A stretch of 64,000 nucleotides of DNA, taken from an uncultured Clostridium sp. (GTDB lineage: Bacteria; Bacillota; Clostridia; Lachnospirales; Lachnospiraceae). The notes under the pieces are model-generated. The model did no database searches. It saw only the letters and a list, made by a program, of their open reading frames with translations, and was not told where the DNA came from. The first letter of the stretch is position 1. Each line of letters begins with the position of its first letter. A program made the translations under genes and the position numbers. Shown piece by piece: positions 7,740 to 15,987 of this stretch. The DNA lies in NCBI RefSeq assembly GCF_900547735.1, contig NZ_URHZ01000017.1:15306-79305 (forward strand). The letters run 5' to 3'.

Positions 7740-9017
7740 ATGAGTATTGAGCTGATAATATTTTTAGCCATGGTGATTGTGTTCGTGGCAGGCTGCTTCC
7801 TTTTGAAGCTGCCCGTAAGTCTTTCCATGGTGCTGGCGGCTGTTGTCGGAGCCCTTGTGGGAGGATACGGTTTTCCGCTCCGTCATCTGATTGAGGGAAC
7901 CTTCTCCTACGTGGATACGATTCTGGTTATTACGACCGCCATGATTTTCATGAAAGTGATTCAGGAGTCGGGAGCGCTGGATGCGCTGTCTTCCCTGATT
8001 ATTGAGAAGTTCCATAAGGCACCGGCCCTGCTGGTCTGCCTGATTATGCTGGTCATTATGTTTCCGGGTATGATTACCGGTTCTTCCACCGCAGCGGTTC
8101 TTTCTGCCGGTTCCATTATGGCCCCGGTGCTGATGCTTATCGGAATTCCGCAGCTTGAAACGGCCTGTATCCTGGCCATGGGCGGAATCCTGGGAATGAT
8201 AGCTCCGCCGGTCAACATTCCGGCCATGATTATTGGAGGCGGAATTGATATTCCTTATGTCGGTTTTGAACTTCCCCTTGCGCTTCTGACATTTCCGCTT
8301 GCATTCGTTTTTGCCCTGATGTTCGGATTAAAATATGTGAAAAAGCTGGAATACGAAGTAATCAGGGAAAAACTAAACCATGAGCCGGGCGAGAAATTCG
8401 GATTTAAAATTTACATCCCGATTTTTGTGGCGATGATTCTGATGGTCCTTAACAAGACGGTTCCATCACTCCCCAACCTGGGAATGCCGCTGATTTTCAT
8501 GATTGCCTCGGTGACGGGACTGTTCACCGGCTACAAAATCAATGTGCAGAAGGTGTGTAAGGACGCGGTCCAGAGTGTGCTTCCTGTTCTGGGAATCCTG
8601 ATGGGCGTCGGAATGTTTATTCAGATTATGACACTGACGGGCGTGCGCGGCTTTATTGTAACAACCTGCCTCAGCCTTCCGAACGGTTTCTTATATCTGG
8701 CGATGGCGGTTACCATTCCGCTGTTCGGCGCAGTATCTTCCTACGGAGCGGCCTCCGTGCTGGGAGTACCGTTCCTGCTGGCCTTCCTGAGCAAGAACCA
8801 GATTATCACGGCGGCAGCCATTTCACTGATTGCTTCACTGGGAGACATGATGCCTCCGACGGCGCTGGCAGGAATCTTTGCAGCCCAGGTAGTCGGTCTC
8901 GACAAGTATACAAAAGTGCTTAAAAAGTGTATGATTCCGTCTCTGATGATTATTGTCTGGGCCATTGCATTTATTCTTCTTGCTAATGTTCTGGCGCCGT
9001 ATATCGTGATTAAATAG
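7740..9017 (+). CDS. TRAP-type large permease (DctM-like)
   Basis: This is a 425-residue integral membrane protein with about 12 hydrophobic segments. The pattern of small-residue turns (FPGMITGSSTAAVLSAGSIMAPVL, MGGILGMIAPPVNIPAMI, SLGDMMPPTAL) is typical of the DctM / ion-transporter superfamily, which takes up organic anions with sodium or protons. A normal TRAP system also has DctP and DctQ. Here the preceding gene is a short unrelated lipoprotein and the following gene encodes a 48-residue membrane peptide, so this may be a variant transporter. The substrate is probably an acyl- or glutamyl-amino acid, inferred from the AstE-like hydrolase and gamma-glutamyltransferase in the same operon. 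Confidence 0.85.
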   Translation: MSIELIIFLAMVIVFVAGCFLLKLPVSLSMVLAAVVGALVGGYGFPLRHLIEGTFSYVDTILVITTAMIFMKVIQESGALDALSSLIIEKFHKAPALLVCLIMLVIMFPGMITGSSTAAVLSAGSIMAPVLMLIGIPQLETACILAMGGILGMIAPPVNIPAMIIGGGIDIPYVGFELPLALLTFPLAFVFALMFGLKYVKKLEYEVIREKLNHEPGEKFGFKIYIPIFVAMILMVLNKTVPSLPNLGMPLIFMIASVTGLFTGYKINVQKVCKDAVQSVLPVLGILMGVGMFIQIMTLTGVRGFIVTTCLSLPNGFLYLAMAVTIPLFGAVSSYGAASVLGVPFLLAFLSKNQIITAAAISLIASLGDMMPPTALAGIFAAQVVGLDKYTKVLKKCMIPSLMIIVWAIAFILLANVLAPYIVIK

Positions 9018-9032
9018 AGGGAGGGATCGGGT

Positions 9033-9179
9033 ATGATTACATTGATTTACAGAGGAATTGTGGCACTTGTCCTGATATTTACCGTCTGGAACCTGTTTGA
9101 CGAAAAAAAGATTACACTGCAGGCCAACGCGGCTCTCGTTGTAATTCCGCTGATACTGAGATTATTAATGATTAAATAA
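9033..9179 (+). CDS. 48-residue two-helix membrane protein
   Basis: This small gene encodes 48 residues beginning MITLIYRGIVALVLIF. It starts 15 bases after the permease stop, behind GAGGGAGGG, and ends 10 bases before the next start, so the operon has room for nothing else there. Two hydrophobic segments (about residues 5-22 and 31-47) flank a charged turn FDEKK. It occupies the place where a DctQ subunit would be expected but is far too small to be one. I do not recognise the family. The strong ribosome binding site, tight spacing and clean hydrophobic pattern make a real gene likely. Confidence 0.7.
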   Translation: MITLIYRGIVALVLIFTVWNLFDEKKITLQANAALVVIPLILRLLMIK

Positions 9180-9189
9180 GGAGGCAGAC

Positions 9190-10335
9190 ATGAAGAAAAA
9201 CCATATTACAGCGGCTGTCTGCCTGGCGGCGGCGCTTCTGGTGGCAGCGGTGACGGGACAGAATTTTGCGTCACTGAAGAATCTCGGGGAGATTAAACCG
9301 GGACCGGGTGTGACGGGCACAAAGATGCTATCCGAGTATTTTGACGGCATCAAAGGCACGAACATGGACACGGAAGTCTATGTGATGGAGGGAGAAAAAC
9401 CGGGTGGCAAGGCGCTGATTCTCGGAGGAACCCATGGTAATGAACCGGCCGGATATATGGCGGCCATTACATTTATTGAAACGGCGAAGGTGGAAGAGGG
9501 AACGGTCTACGTGATTCCCTTTACCAACCGAAGCGGAATGACCCACAACGATCCGCAGGAGGCGTCCCCACAGTATATGCACATTACAACGCCCAGCGGA
9601 GAGCGGAAATTCCGCTATGGCTCCAGGGCTTCCAATCCGGTTGACCAGTGGCCGGATCCGGATGTTTATGTGCATGCGGCCTCCGGGCAGCAGCTCTCCG
9701 GCTCGGAGACAAGAAACATCAACCGGGCATACCCGGGAAAGCCGGACGGCAATTCTACGGAAAAGGCGGCCTATGCGATAGCGGAGATGATCCGGGCGGA
9801 AGGCGTGGACGAAACCTTTGACCTTCACGAGGCATCCCCGGAGTACCCGGTTATCAACGCGACGGTTTCCCATGAAAAGGGAATGTCGCTGGCGGCCAGC
9901 GGAATGATGGAACTGACCTTTGCGGGCATCCAGATGTCCCTGGAACCGTCGCCGACCAACCTGCACGGCCTGACACACAGGGAGCTGGGCGATTATACGG
10001 ACACCATCCCGCTGCTGATGGAGACTGCCAATGCATCACAGGGACGTCTGCGCGGGGCGACCAATGAGAAACTGGCCCTGACGGGCAAAGACAAGGCGTA
10101 TGTCAAGAGCGCGAAGCTGGGGTTTCTGTATGTTCCCTACGATGAGAACGGGCACCCCATTGAGGAGAGAGTCGGAAGACATCTCCAGGGAGTCATCGAG
10201 TATACGAACGCATACAACCAGCTGTACCCGGACAACCAGATTGTTTTCTCGGAAGTTCCGACTTATACGGAACTGTTCGTGGATTCGGACGGCTCGGATC
10301 TGGGAGGAAACAGACTGGGAAGTTTCCTGAACTAG
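9190..10335 (+). CDS. exported AstE/aspartoacylase-like zinc hydrolase (M14 family)
   Basis: This 381-residue enzyme resembles succinylglutamate desuccinylase and aspartoacylase, which cleave the amide bond of N-acyl amino acids. The zinc ligands are visible as GGTHGNEPAG (His82, Glu85) and FDLHEAS (His213). The substrate-binding pair is Asn178-Arg179 in NINRAYPG, and the catalytic Glu is probably Glu278 in LLMETAN. The N-terminus is a hydrophobic segment (residues 7-22) ending near VTGQN, so the protein is exported or membrane-anchored rather than cytoplasmic. Ribosome binding site AAGGAGGC. A hairpin with arms GAGTGTGT/ACACACTC follows the stop codon, before the ggt gene. Confidence 0.85.
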   Translation: MKKNHITAAVCLAAALLVAAVTGQNFASLKNLGEIKPGPGVTGTKMLSEYFDGIKGTNMDTEVYVMEGEKPGGKALILGGTHGNEPAGYMAAITFIETAKVEEGTVYVIPFTNRSGMTHNDPQEASPQYMHITTPSGERKFRYGSRASNPVDQWPDPDVYVHAASGQQLSGSETRNINRAYPGKPDGNSTEKAAYAIAEMIRAEGVDETFDLHEASPEYPVINATVSHEKGMSLAASGMMELTFAGIQMSLEPSPTNLHGLTHRELGDYTDTIPLLMETANASQGRLRGATNEKLALTGKDKAYVKSAKLGFLYVPYDENGHPIEERVGRHLQGVIEYTNAYNQLYPDNQIVFSEVPTYTELFVDSDGSDLGGNRLGSFLN

Positions 10336-10369
10336 AGTGTGTGAAGATTGCTTTCAGTCAGACACACTC
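10335..10369 (+). other. intra-operon hairpin
   Basis: The arms GAGTGTGT and ACACACTC lie directly after the AstE-like gene. There is no T-run, so it looks like an RNA-processing or stability element rather than a terminator. Confidence 0.5.
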
Positions 10370-10404
10370 CGGAACGGTAACCTTTTAAAAGAGATTAGGA
10401 GGAT

Positions 10405-12219
10405 ATGAATATGAGAAAGAAAAGTTTGGCGCTCTTTTTAGCTGCTGTTCTGGCAACATCCGTTACGGGATGCCAGACAAAGACCGCGCCGCCGGCCACG
10501 GAGGCGGTACAGGAGTCCGCCGTCCAGACGGAAGCGCCTGAGGAAACACAGGAAGCTGCGGCGGAGGAAGATGGATGGAAACCTTACGACGAGAATGGAC
10601 AGATTAAGCGCGACGACCGTGACGGAAACGGTAAAAACGGCGTAGTATCCACAGGTAAATATGAGGCGTCGAAGATAGGAGCCGACATTATTGAGGCCGG
10701 AGGAAACGCCGTAGACGCTGCGGTTGCCGTAGGATTTGCCCTGGGCGTATGCGAGCCGCAGTCATCCGGCATCGGCGGAGGCGGATTTATGTTAATCCAT
10801 TCGGCGGAGACGGGCGAAAATGTATTTGTAGACTTCCGTGAACCGGCGCCGTCCAAGGCAGAGCCGGGAATGTGGCCGGTGGACAAAGACGGGGAACTGA
10901 CGGATGACACAAAATGGCTGGGCGGTCCCGCAGTCGGCGTGCCGGGCGAAGTAAAAGGACTTTTATACGCCCTGGATACATATGGAACAATGACAAGGGA
11001 AGACGTTATGAATCCCGCCATCGAGATGGCTGAGAACGGCTATGAGGTATCGGCTGTCCTGAACCGGGATATGATGGAAGAGTTCGAAGTGCTCACCCGC
11101 TTCGAGGCCTGCGGTGATATTTACCTGAAAGAGGGATTTCCGTATTCGGTAGGCGATGTGATTAAAAACCCGGATCTTGCAAAAACACTCTCCCTGATCC
11201 GCGACAACGGCCCGGATGCATTCTACAAGGGAGCAATGGCGGAAGCCATGGTTAAGGCTGTCCAGGAATCGGGCGGGATCCTGACTCTGGAAGACCTGGC
11301 AAACTACGATATCAAGCTCAGGACTCCGGTCAGCGGCACTTACAGGGGATATGAGATTCTCTCCTCCCCGCCTCCATCATCGGGCGGTACGACAATTGTG
11401 GAGATTCTGAACATTCTTGAGAACTTTGATATCAAGGGGATGGGACACAATTCGACGGAGCATCTTCACACATTGACGGAAGCTATGAAAATGGCATACA
11501 AGGACAGAGGCTTCTTTGCGGCAGATACCGATTTTATCGATGTTCCGCTGACGGGAATGGCCTCCAAAGAATATGCAAAGGAACTGGCTTCCCAGATCGA
11601 CCCTGAAAAGGCGCAGATTTTTGAGCATGGAGATGCATGGGCTTATGAGTCACCACAGACGACCCACTACTCCATCATGGATAAACAGGGAAACATTGTC
11701 GCTGTAACGAAAACGATCAACTACGTATTCGGTTCCGGCGTGGTTCCGGAGGGATACGGATTCATTATGAACGATGAGATGGACGACTTCGACGCCGAGG
11801 TCGGCACGGCCAATGAGGTACAGCCGGGCAAACGTCCGATGAGCTCCATGTCACCTACCATTATTCTTAAAGACGGAAAGCCGGTTATGACCATCGGCGC
11901 GCCGGGTTCCCAGAGAATTATTTCCGGTGTGGCTCAGGTTATCTCTAATGTCATAGACTTTGATATGGATATCCAGGATGCGATTTCCGCACCGAGAATC
12001 CACGCCGGTTCCGACTGGACCACAAGCGATGAGACAATCATGATCGAGACCAGGGTCGACAAAGACGTAATCGAAGGATTAAAAGCCCTGGGCCATCCGG
12101 TACTTGAAACCGGAGACTGGATGGATTATCCGTGCGTGCAGGCTGTGGAGATGCTTCCCGACGGAACGCTGCGCGGCGGTGCGGATCCGAGGCGTGACGG
12201 GAAGGCGGTTGGGTATTAA
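10405..12219 (+). CDS. ggt: gamma-glutamyltransferase, lipoprotein form
   Basis: This 604-residue enzyme hydrolyses or transfers the gamma-glutamyl group of glutathione-like amides. It has a lipoprotein signal ending SVTGC (Cys23 from the first ATG), then an acidic Glu/Ala/Pro linker to residue 55, then the Ntn-hydrolase. Conserved segments include AGGNAVDAAVAVGFALGVCEP, SSGIGGGGF and DFREPAP. The autoprocessing site is Gln-Thr-Thr-His-Tyr, making Thr419 the nucleophile of the small subunit. PMSSMSPTI and GAPGSQRI lie in the small subunit. Ribosome binding site TTAGGAGGAT, with two close ATG codons (10405, 10411). The lipid anchor places it outside the membrane, like the hydrolase before it, so the operon seems to cut amides outside and import a product. 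Confidence 0.95.
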   Translation: MNMRKKSLALFLAAVLATSVTGCQTKTAPPATEAVQESAVQTEAPEETQEAAAEEDGWKPYDENGQIKRDDRDGNGKNGVVSTGKYEASKIGADIIEAGGNAVDAAVAVGFALGVCEPQSSGIGGGGFMLIHSAETGENVFVDFREPAPSKAEPGMWPVDKDGELTDDTKWLGGPAVGVPGEVKGLLYALDTYGTMTREDVMNPAIEMAENGYEVSAVLNRDMMEEFEVLTRFEACGDIYLKEGFPYSVGDVIKNPDLAKTLSLIRDNGPDAFYKGAMAEAMVKAVQESGGILTLEDLANYDIKLRTPVSGTYRGYEILSSPPPSSGGTTIVEILNILENFDIKGMGHNSTEHLHTLTEAMKMAYKDRGFFAADTDFIDVPLTGMASKEYAKELASQIDPEKAQIFEHGDAWAYESPQTTHYSIMDKQGNIVAVTKTINYVFGSGVVPEGYGFIMNDEMDDFDAEVGTANEVQPGKRPMSSMSPTIILKDGKPVMTIGAPGSQRIISGVAQVISNVIDFDMDIQDAISAPRIHAGSDWTTSDETIMIETRVDKDVIEGLKALGHPVLETGDWMDYPCVQAVEMLPDGTLRGGADPRRDGKAVGY

Positions 12220-12274
12220 CTGCAGTCAGGGCGACTAAAACAATATAACATTTCTTACGATTCTTTACACTTTC

Positions 12275-12332
12275 AAAGCCGGGAGAATGAGCCTGTATAC
12301 ACGGGGGTCAGCCATCCCGGCTTTTCTTTTTA
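12275..12332 (+). terminator. terminator of the 7.1-12.2 kb operon
   Basis: The stem AAAGCCGGGA/TCCCGGCTTT is followed by TCTTTTT. A second small terminator-like hairpin, AGGACCG/CGGTCCT plus TTTTT, lies at 12358-12379. Confidence 0.85.
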
Positions 12333-12379
12333 TTCTATCTTATAAATTTATCTGAGCAGGACCGTTACCGGTCCTTTTT

Positions 12380-12657
12380 CTTTTGCCGGAAATCCAAGGA
12401 ATAACAGGAGTAAAGACAGCCGTGTGCCTGTTGAAAATAGGGTGGTTCAGTGGGTGAATCTAAAGAGAATATTATGCTTTTCAGAAATCAGAAGGGAACT
12501 TTGACAGGTAATAAACTGTCAGGGTGGTCGAAAAATAACTTTTTGATTACAGGGAAGACAGCGAATATAATGAATTTATCGATAAGAACAGGGATCCCAC
12601 CGGAATAATTATAAATATACGTTTCTCAACAGAAAGGACTTTAAAGGGGTTAACAAC
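12380..12657. other. intergenic region before the C45 hydrolase gene
   Basis: No coding sequence is visible. A short hairpin TTGACAG/CTGTCAG lies near 12501-12523. AT-rich stretches near 12560-12625 could hold the promoter of the next gene, but no clear -35/-10 pair stands out. Confidence 0.4.
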
Positions 12658-13716
12658 ATGAACAGCATGGTAAAAGTGAAAGGAACTCCATATGAACAGG
12701 GTTTGCAGCAAGGGGGGCAGCTTAGAGAAATCATTCTCCACAATATTAGAGAAGTAAGAAAAAAGATGATTTCTGATCACGTTGATATGATACGTTATGA
12801 AGCGTTTGTTAAGAGGAACGCAGCGTTTTTAGAACAGGCGCACAGTGATATCTTTGAAGAAATGAAAGGGATATCGGAAGGAGCTGGGAGCCCTTTTGAG
12901 GAGATTCTGATGCTGAATATTCCCGCTTATTTTATGACGGGATATTTTAACCAGGAATGCAGCATGATTATGGCCAGGGGGAAAGCGACGGCGGATGGAT
13001 GCACCTATGTGATTAAGAACAGGGATATGAGCACTTATATCGAGCAGGCTGTGGTGGAACGGGAATATCCGGACGGGCTGAAGATCGTGGAAATTAACGG
13101 TGCAGGTACGGTCACCTATCCCGCCAGCGGGATGAACAGCCACGGAGTAGGAGTTGCGACGACCGGCTTCTGGTCGGCTAAAGCGCCTGCTGATATGGAG
13201 ATGGTGGAGGATTCCCACATATTTTTAAATGTCCACCTCCTGCTTGCCGAGTGTAAGACGGCCCGGGAGGCGCTGGATTATGTGAAGGCGTCGCCCCGAA
13301 TGAACGGACTCAACATTATGATTGTCGATCAGAATGAGGCATGGCTGGCGGAGATGACGAAGGACGAAGTTTCGGTAGAAAAGGACAGCGGAAGCGGCAT
13401 TCTTTTCCGTTCCAACCATTACCTGTCGAATCAGTTCAAACACCTGAACCCGGAAGAAGCGGAGTACCCCTCTACGTATTTCCGATATAGAAGAATGGAA
13501 GAAATGCTGAGGGAACAGTACGGAAAAATCAGGTTTCAGGACTTATTCCGCATTATGTCGGATCATGAAAACGGGGTAAACGCGCTCTGCCGCCATCCGA
13601 AAGAGGGGGCACCCTCCAGGACGATCTCGACAAGCCTCTTTGTGCTTGAGGACGGCGAGGCATGGACTACCCTGGGAAATCCATGTGACAGCCTGAAATA
13701 TGCATTACTGAAATAG
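12658..13716 (+). CDS. C45-type acyltransferase / N-acyl amide hydrolase
   Basis: This 352-residue protein resembles the C45 Ntn-hydrolase family (isopenicillin N acyltransferase type), whose members break or form amides between acyl groups and amino compounds. The N-terminus KVKGTPYEQGLQQGGQLREII is the family signature. The candidate self-processing nucleophile is Cys101 in FNQECSMI, close to Cys103 of the penicillin enzyme. It is followed by DGCTYVIKNRDM, the equivalent of GQNWDF. Later motifs are MNSHGVGVATTGF and FRSNHYL. There is no signal peptide, so it acts in the cytoplasm. The start could be 12658 or the ATG at 12667. An M24 gene follows closely, suggesting co-transcription. Confidence 0.8.
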   Translation: MNSMVKVKGTPYEQGLQQGGQLREIILHNIREVRKKMISDHVDMIRYEAFVKRNAAFLEQAHSDIFEEMKGISEGAGSPFEEILMLNIPAYFMTGYFNQECSMIMARGKATADGCTYVIKNRDMSTYIEQAVVEREYPDGLKIVEINGAGTVTYPASGMNSHGVGVATTGFWSAKAPADMEMVEDSHIFLNVHLLLAECKTAREALDYVKASPRMNGLNIMIVDQNEAWLAEMTKDEVSVEKDSGSGILFRSNHYLSNQFKHLNPEEAEYPSTYFRYRRMEEMLREQYGKIRFQDLFRIMSDHENGVNALCRHPKEGAPSRTISTSLFVLEDGEAWTTLGNPCDSLKYALLK

Positions 13717-13775
13717 GAGGGGACAATGGACTGCAAAAATTATATAAATGGACGTATAAAAAACTAAAAAATATC

Positions 13776-14900
13776 ATGTCGGAAAAGGGAATGGACGCGG
13801 TAATTTTGACGAAGCCGGAAAACGTGTTTTATTTCAGTAATTTTAATCCGGTTTTAAACAGCCATCCAGCGATTATGATTATCTCTCTGGACGATGACCC
13901 GTGTCTGCTGGTGCATGCCATCCGTTACGTCCATGCCTGTGAAGAAGGTAAGATTGATAATATCCAAACCTACGGTAAGTGGGGAGATAATGTACCGCTG
14001 GCTGCCCATCCCGTCGATGCAGCCGGGATGCTCCTGGGGAAAAATAAGAAAAATCTCGGACTGGAGCTCGATTACAGCAGTTCCGGATTCTGCCGGGAGA
14101 TTGAGGATAAGCTGAGCCCCGGCAGGATAACCGACGTATCACCGGTAATCAATATGATGAAAATTATAAAAGATCCATATGAGATAAGCCGTATCAGACG
14201 TTCCGCAGCCCTTGTTGATAAAGGTGTGGAGGTCACGATCGATTACTTAAAACAGGGCTGTTCTGAGGCGGAGGCCTGTACTCAGGGACAGTATTCCATG
14301 AGAAAGATGTGGCATGAGAAATTTCCTGATTCTGAGGTATGCGGTTTTGGTACTTCGGAGGGAGGAATGATTGACAGTCTTCATGTATGGTGTCTTTCCA
14401 ATGGGCATATCGCATACGGCTGTGACTGCCCACGGCATTACCATCCACGGACGGGAGATTTGACCCTTCCCATGGCCTGGGCCAAGACGGACGGCTATCA
14501 TGCCGAGAATGAGAGAACCGTCATCATTGGAGAACTGGACTCATTTAAACAGCATGCTTATGACGCCATGCTTAAGGCGCGCGCGAGTATCTTCCGGATA
14601 TTAAAACCGGGGGCGGCATTTGAAGAGCTGTATGTTGCCGCGGCTAAGGTTTACTCTGAGAGAGGATTTGATTCAATCCTGCCGGGACGTGTGGGGCATG
14701 GGGTCGGCTGCTCCGCCCATGAGTTTCCGTCCCTGGAACGAGGAAACCTGTTGCGGCTTGAACCCGGCATGGTGATGACGGTGGAACCTGGATTAATGGA
14801 CAAATCGTGGGGAGGGGTACGTCACTCGGATACGGTTCTGATTACGGAGGATGGGTACGAACCGCTCACCCGGTTTGATATGAGCGCTATTATAGTTTAA
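13776..14900 (+). CDS. creatinase-like M24 (pita-bread) enzyme, copy 1
   Basis: This 374-residue protein has the aminopeptidase P / creatinase fold and is paralogous to the gene at 28437. Conserved pieces are KPENVFYFSNFNP, GKWG, YGCDCP, GDLTLPMAW, GYHAENERT, GHGVGCSAHEF and MTVEPGLM. The metal ligands of M24 peptidases are mostly missing: the first Asp is Met, the second Asp is Glu, and the last Glu is Ser in VRHSDT. This pattern recalls metal-free creatinase. The start is uncertain. A good AGGAGGGG-ATG at 13726 lies in another frame, and losing one A from an A-run would explain the offset; read in the gene's frame, the 13731-13775 stretch still looks like the paralogue's N-terminus. The stop is followed by a LysR gene on the other strand. 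Confidence 0.75.
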   Translation: MSEKGMDAVILTKPENVFYFSNFNPVLNSHPAIMIISLDDDPCLLVHAIRYVHACEEGKIDNIQTYGKWGDNVPLAAHPVDAAGMLLGKNKKNLGLELDYSSSGFCREIEDKLSPGRITDVSPVINMMKIIKDPYEISRIRRSAALVDKGVEVTIDYLKQGCSEAEACTQGQYSMRKMWHEKFPDSEVCGFGTSEGGMIDSLHVWCLSNGHIAYGCDCPRHYHPRTGDLTLPMAWAKTDGYHAENERTVIIGELDSFKQHAYDAMLKARASIFRILKPGAAFEELYVAAAKVYSERGFDSILPGRVGHGVGCSAHEFPSLERGNLLRLEPGMVMTVEPGLMDKSWGGVRHSDTVLITEDGYEPLTRFDMSAIIV

Positions 14901-14942
14901 AACCCATCCCGGGATTTTGTGGGTGACATGTATAATGGGACA

Positions 14943-15878
14943 TTACGTCTGGACCGTGCCAAGTACTTCCCGTACGGTGCTGATAAATGCCTGAATGGTC
15001 TTTGAAAGATATTTTGTGTTTTTATAATTTAATACAATCGTATTTTTTGAATCGTAGTCCTCAATAGTGTAAAAGCAATGATGAGAAAAATCATATTGGG
15101 AATAGGTGATGAAGGTTTCGGGGAAAATCGAAACGCCCAGCCCTATGGAGCAGAATGACAGCAGAGTGCCTACATTTTTTGTCTCCAGAAAAATATTTGG
15201 AGAGATATTAAGGTATTGGAGATACCGGCTGGTAAATGTAGGAGTTCTGGTGGTCTGGGTCATGGCCAGGAACGGACACATTTCCAGACAGCTCATTACA
15301 AAGCTGAGATCCGGTTTCCTGGTTTGGAGGACGGGATGGTTGGGAAAGTAACGTTCGATGATACTGTCGGGAATCACCACGATGATATTTTCCTCATAGA
15401 GCGGAATCGAGGTGATCTGGCTGGAGGTTTCGGCCAGGTAACCGATGCTCACATCCAGTTTACCGGCCCGGATTCCGTTCTCGACCTCGTCCGTCGTGCC
15501 CTCAAAGAGTTTGACCGAGACTTGGGGATACTTTTCCTGAAAGGCGTGGAATGCGGTGGGCAGAAGAACCTGGGATCGGGCATGGGTACTTCCAACGGTC
15601 AAGGAACCGCCAATCATGCCGCCTATATCCAACAGCTCTTTTTGCAGATCATCCTGCATGGCGATAAATTCGGAGGCTCTTTTTCGCAGGTAGATACCGG
15701 CTGGAGTCAGGGTCAGGGGCTGTTTTCTGTCAAAGAGCGGAACGCCGAAACTTGTTTCCAGTTTATTGATATGGCCGCTTAGGGACTGCTGGGTTATATG
15801 GAGCTTCCGGGCAGCCTTGCGGAAATTCATTTCCTCACATAACACCAGGAAATACTGCAGGTTCAAAAAATTGATCAT
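14943..15878 (-). CDS. LysR-type regulator, module 1
   Basis: This is a 311-residue LysR-family regulator with an N-terminal winged helix (MINFLNLQYFLVLCEEMNFRKAARKLHITQQSLSGHI) and a C-terminal effector-binding domain beginning near residue 90. I chose the ATG at 15878 because AAGGAGG stands upstream on the minus strand and the residues match its paralogue at 24598. It diverges from the AbgT-family transporter at 15988, the classical arrangement for a LysR regulator and its target, so it most likely controls that transporter. Of the LysR proteins here, the one at 24598 is its closest relative, sharing most of the helix-turn-helix. Confidence 0.9.
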   Translation of the reverse strand: MINFLNLQYFLVLCEEMNFRKAARKLHITQQSLSGHINKLETSFGVPLFDRKQPLTLTPAGIYLRKRASEFIAMQDDLQKELLDIGGMIGGSLTVGSTHARSQVLLPTAFHAFQEKYPQVSVKLFEGTTDEVENGIRAGKLDVSIGYLAETSSQITSIPLYEENIIVVIPDSIIERYFPNHPVLQTRKPDLSFVMSCLEMCPFLAMTQTTRTPTFTSRYLQYLNISPNIFLETKNVGTLLSFCSIGLGVSIFPETFITYSQYDFSHHCFYTIEDYDSKNTIVLNYKNTKYLSKTIQAFISTVREVLGTVQT

Positions 15879-15987
15879 GATAAAAGCGCCTCCTTTGGTG
15901 TGATACGTTTGAAGTATAGCATTAATTCCGGCGGCGCTCAATATAAACGGCGCTCTTTTGCGCCATGTACTTACAGGAGAAGGTAGT
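15879..15987. promoter_or_regulatory. divergent LysR / AbgT control region
   Basis: This 109-base interval separates the LysR gene (minus) and the AbgT gene (plus). GGCGCTC is directly repeated at 15933-15939 and 15949-15955, spaced about one and a half helical turns apart. It also holds the GAAGTATAGC segment, which gives a TATACT -10 on the minus strand. AGGAGAAGGT before 15988 is the ribosome binding site of the transporter. A LysR-binding role is inferred from position. Confidence 0.45.
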
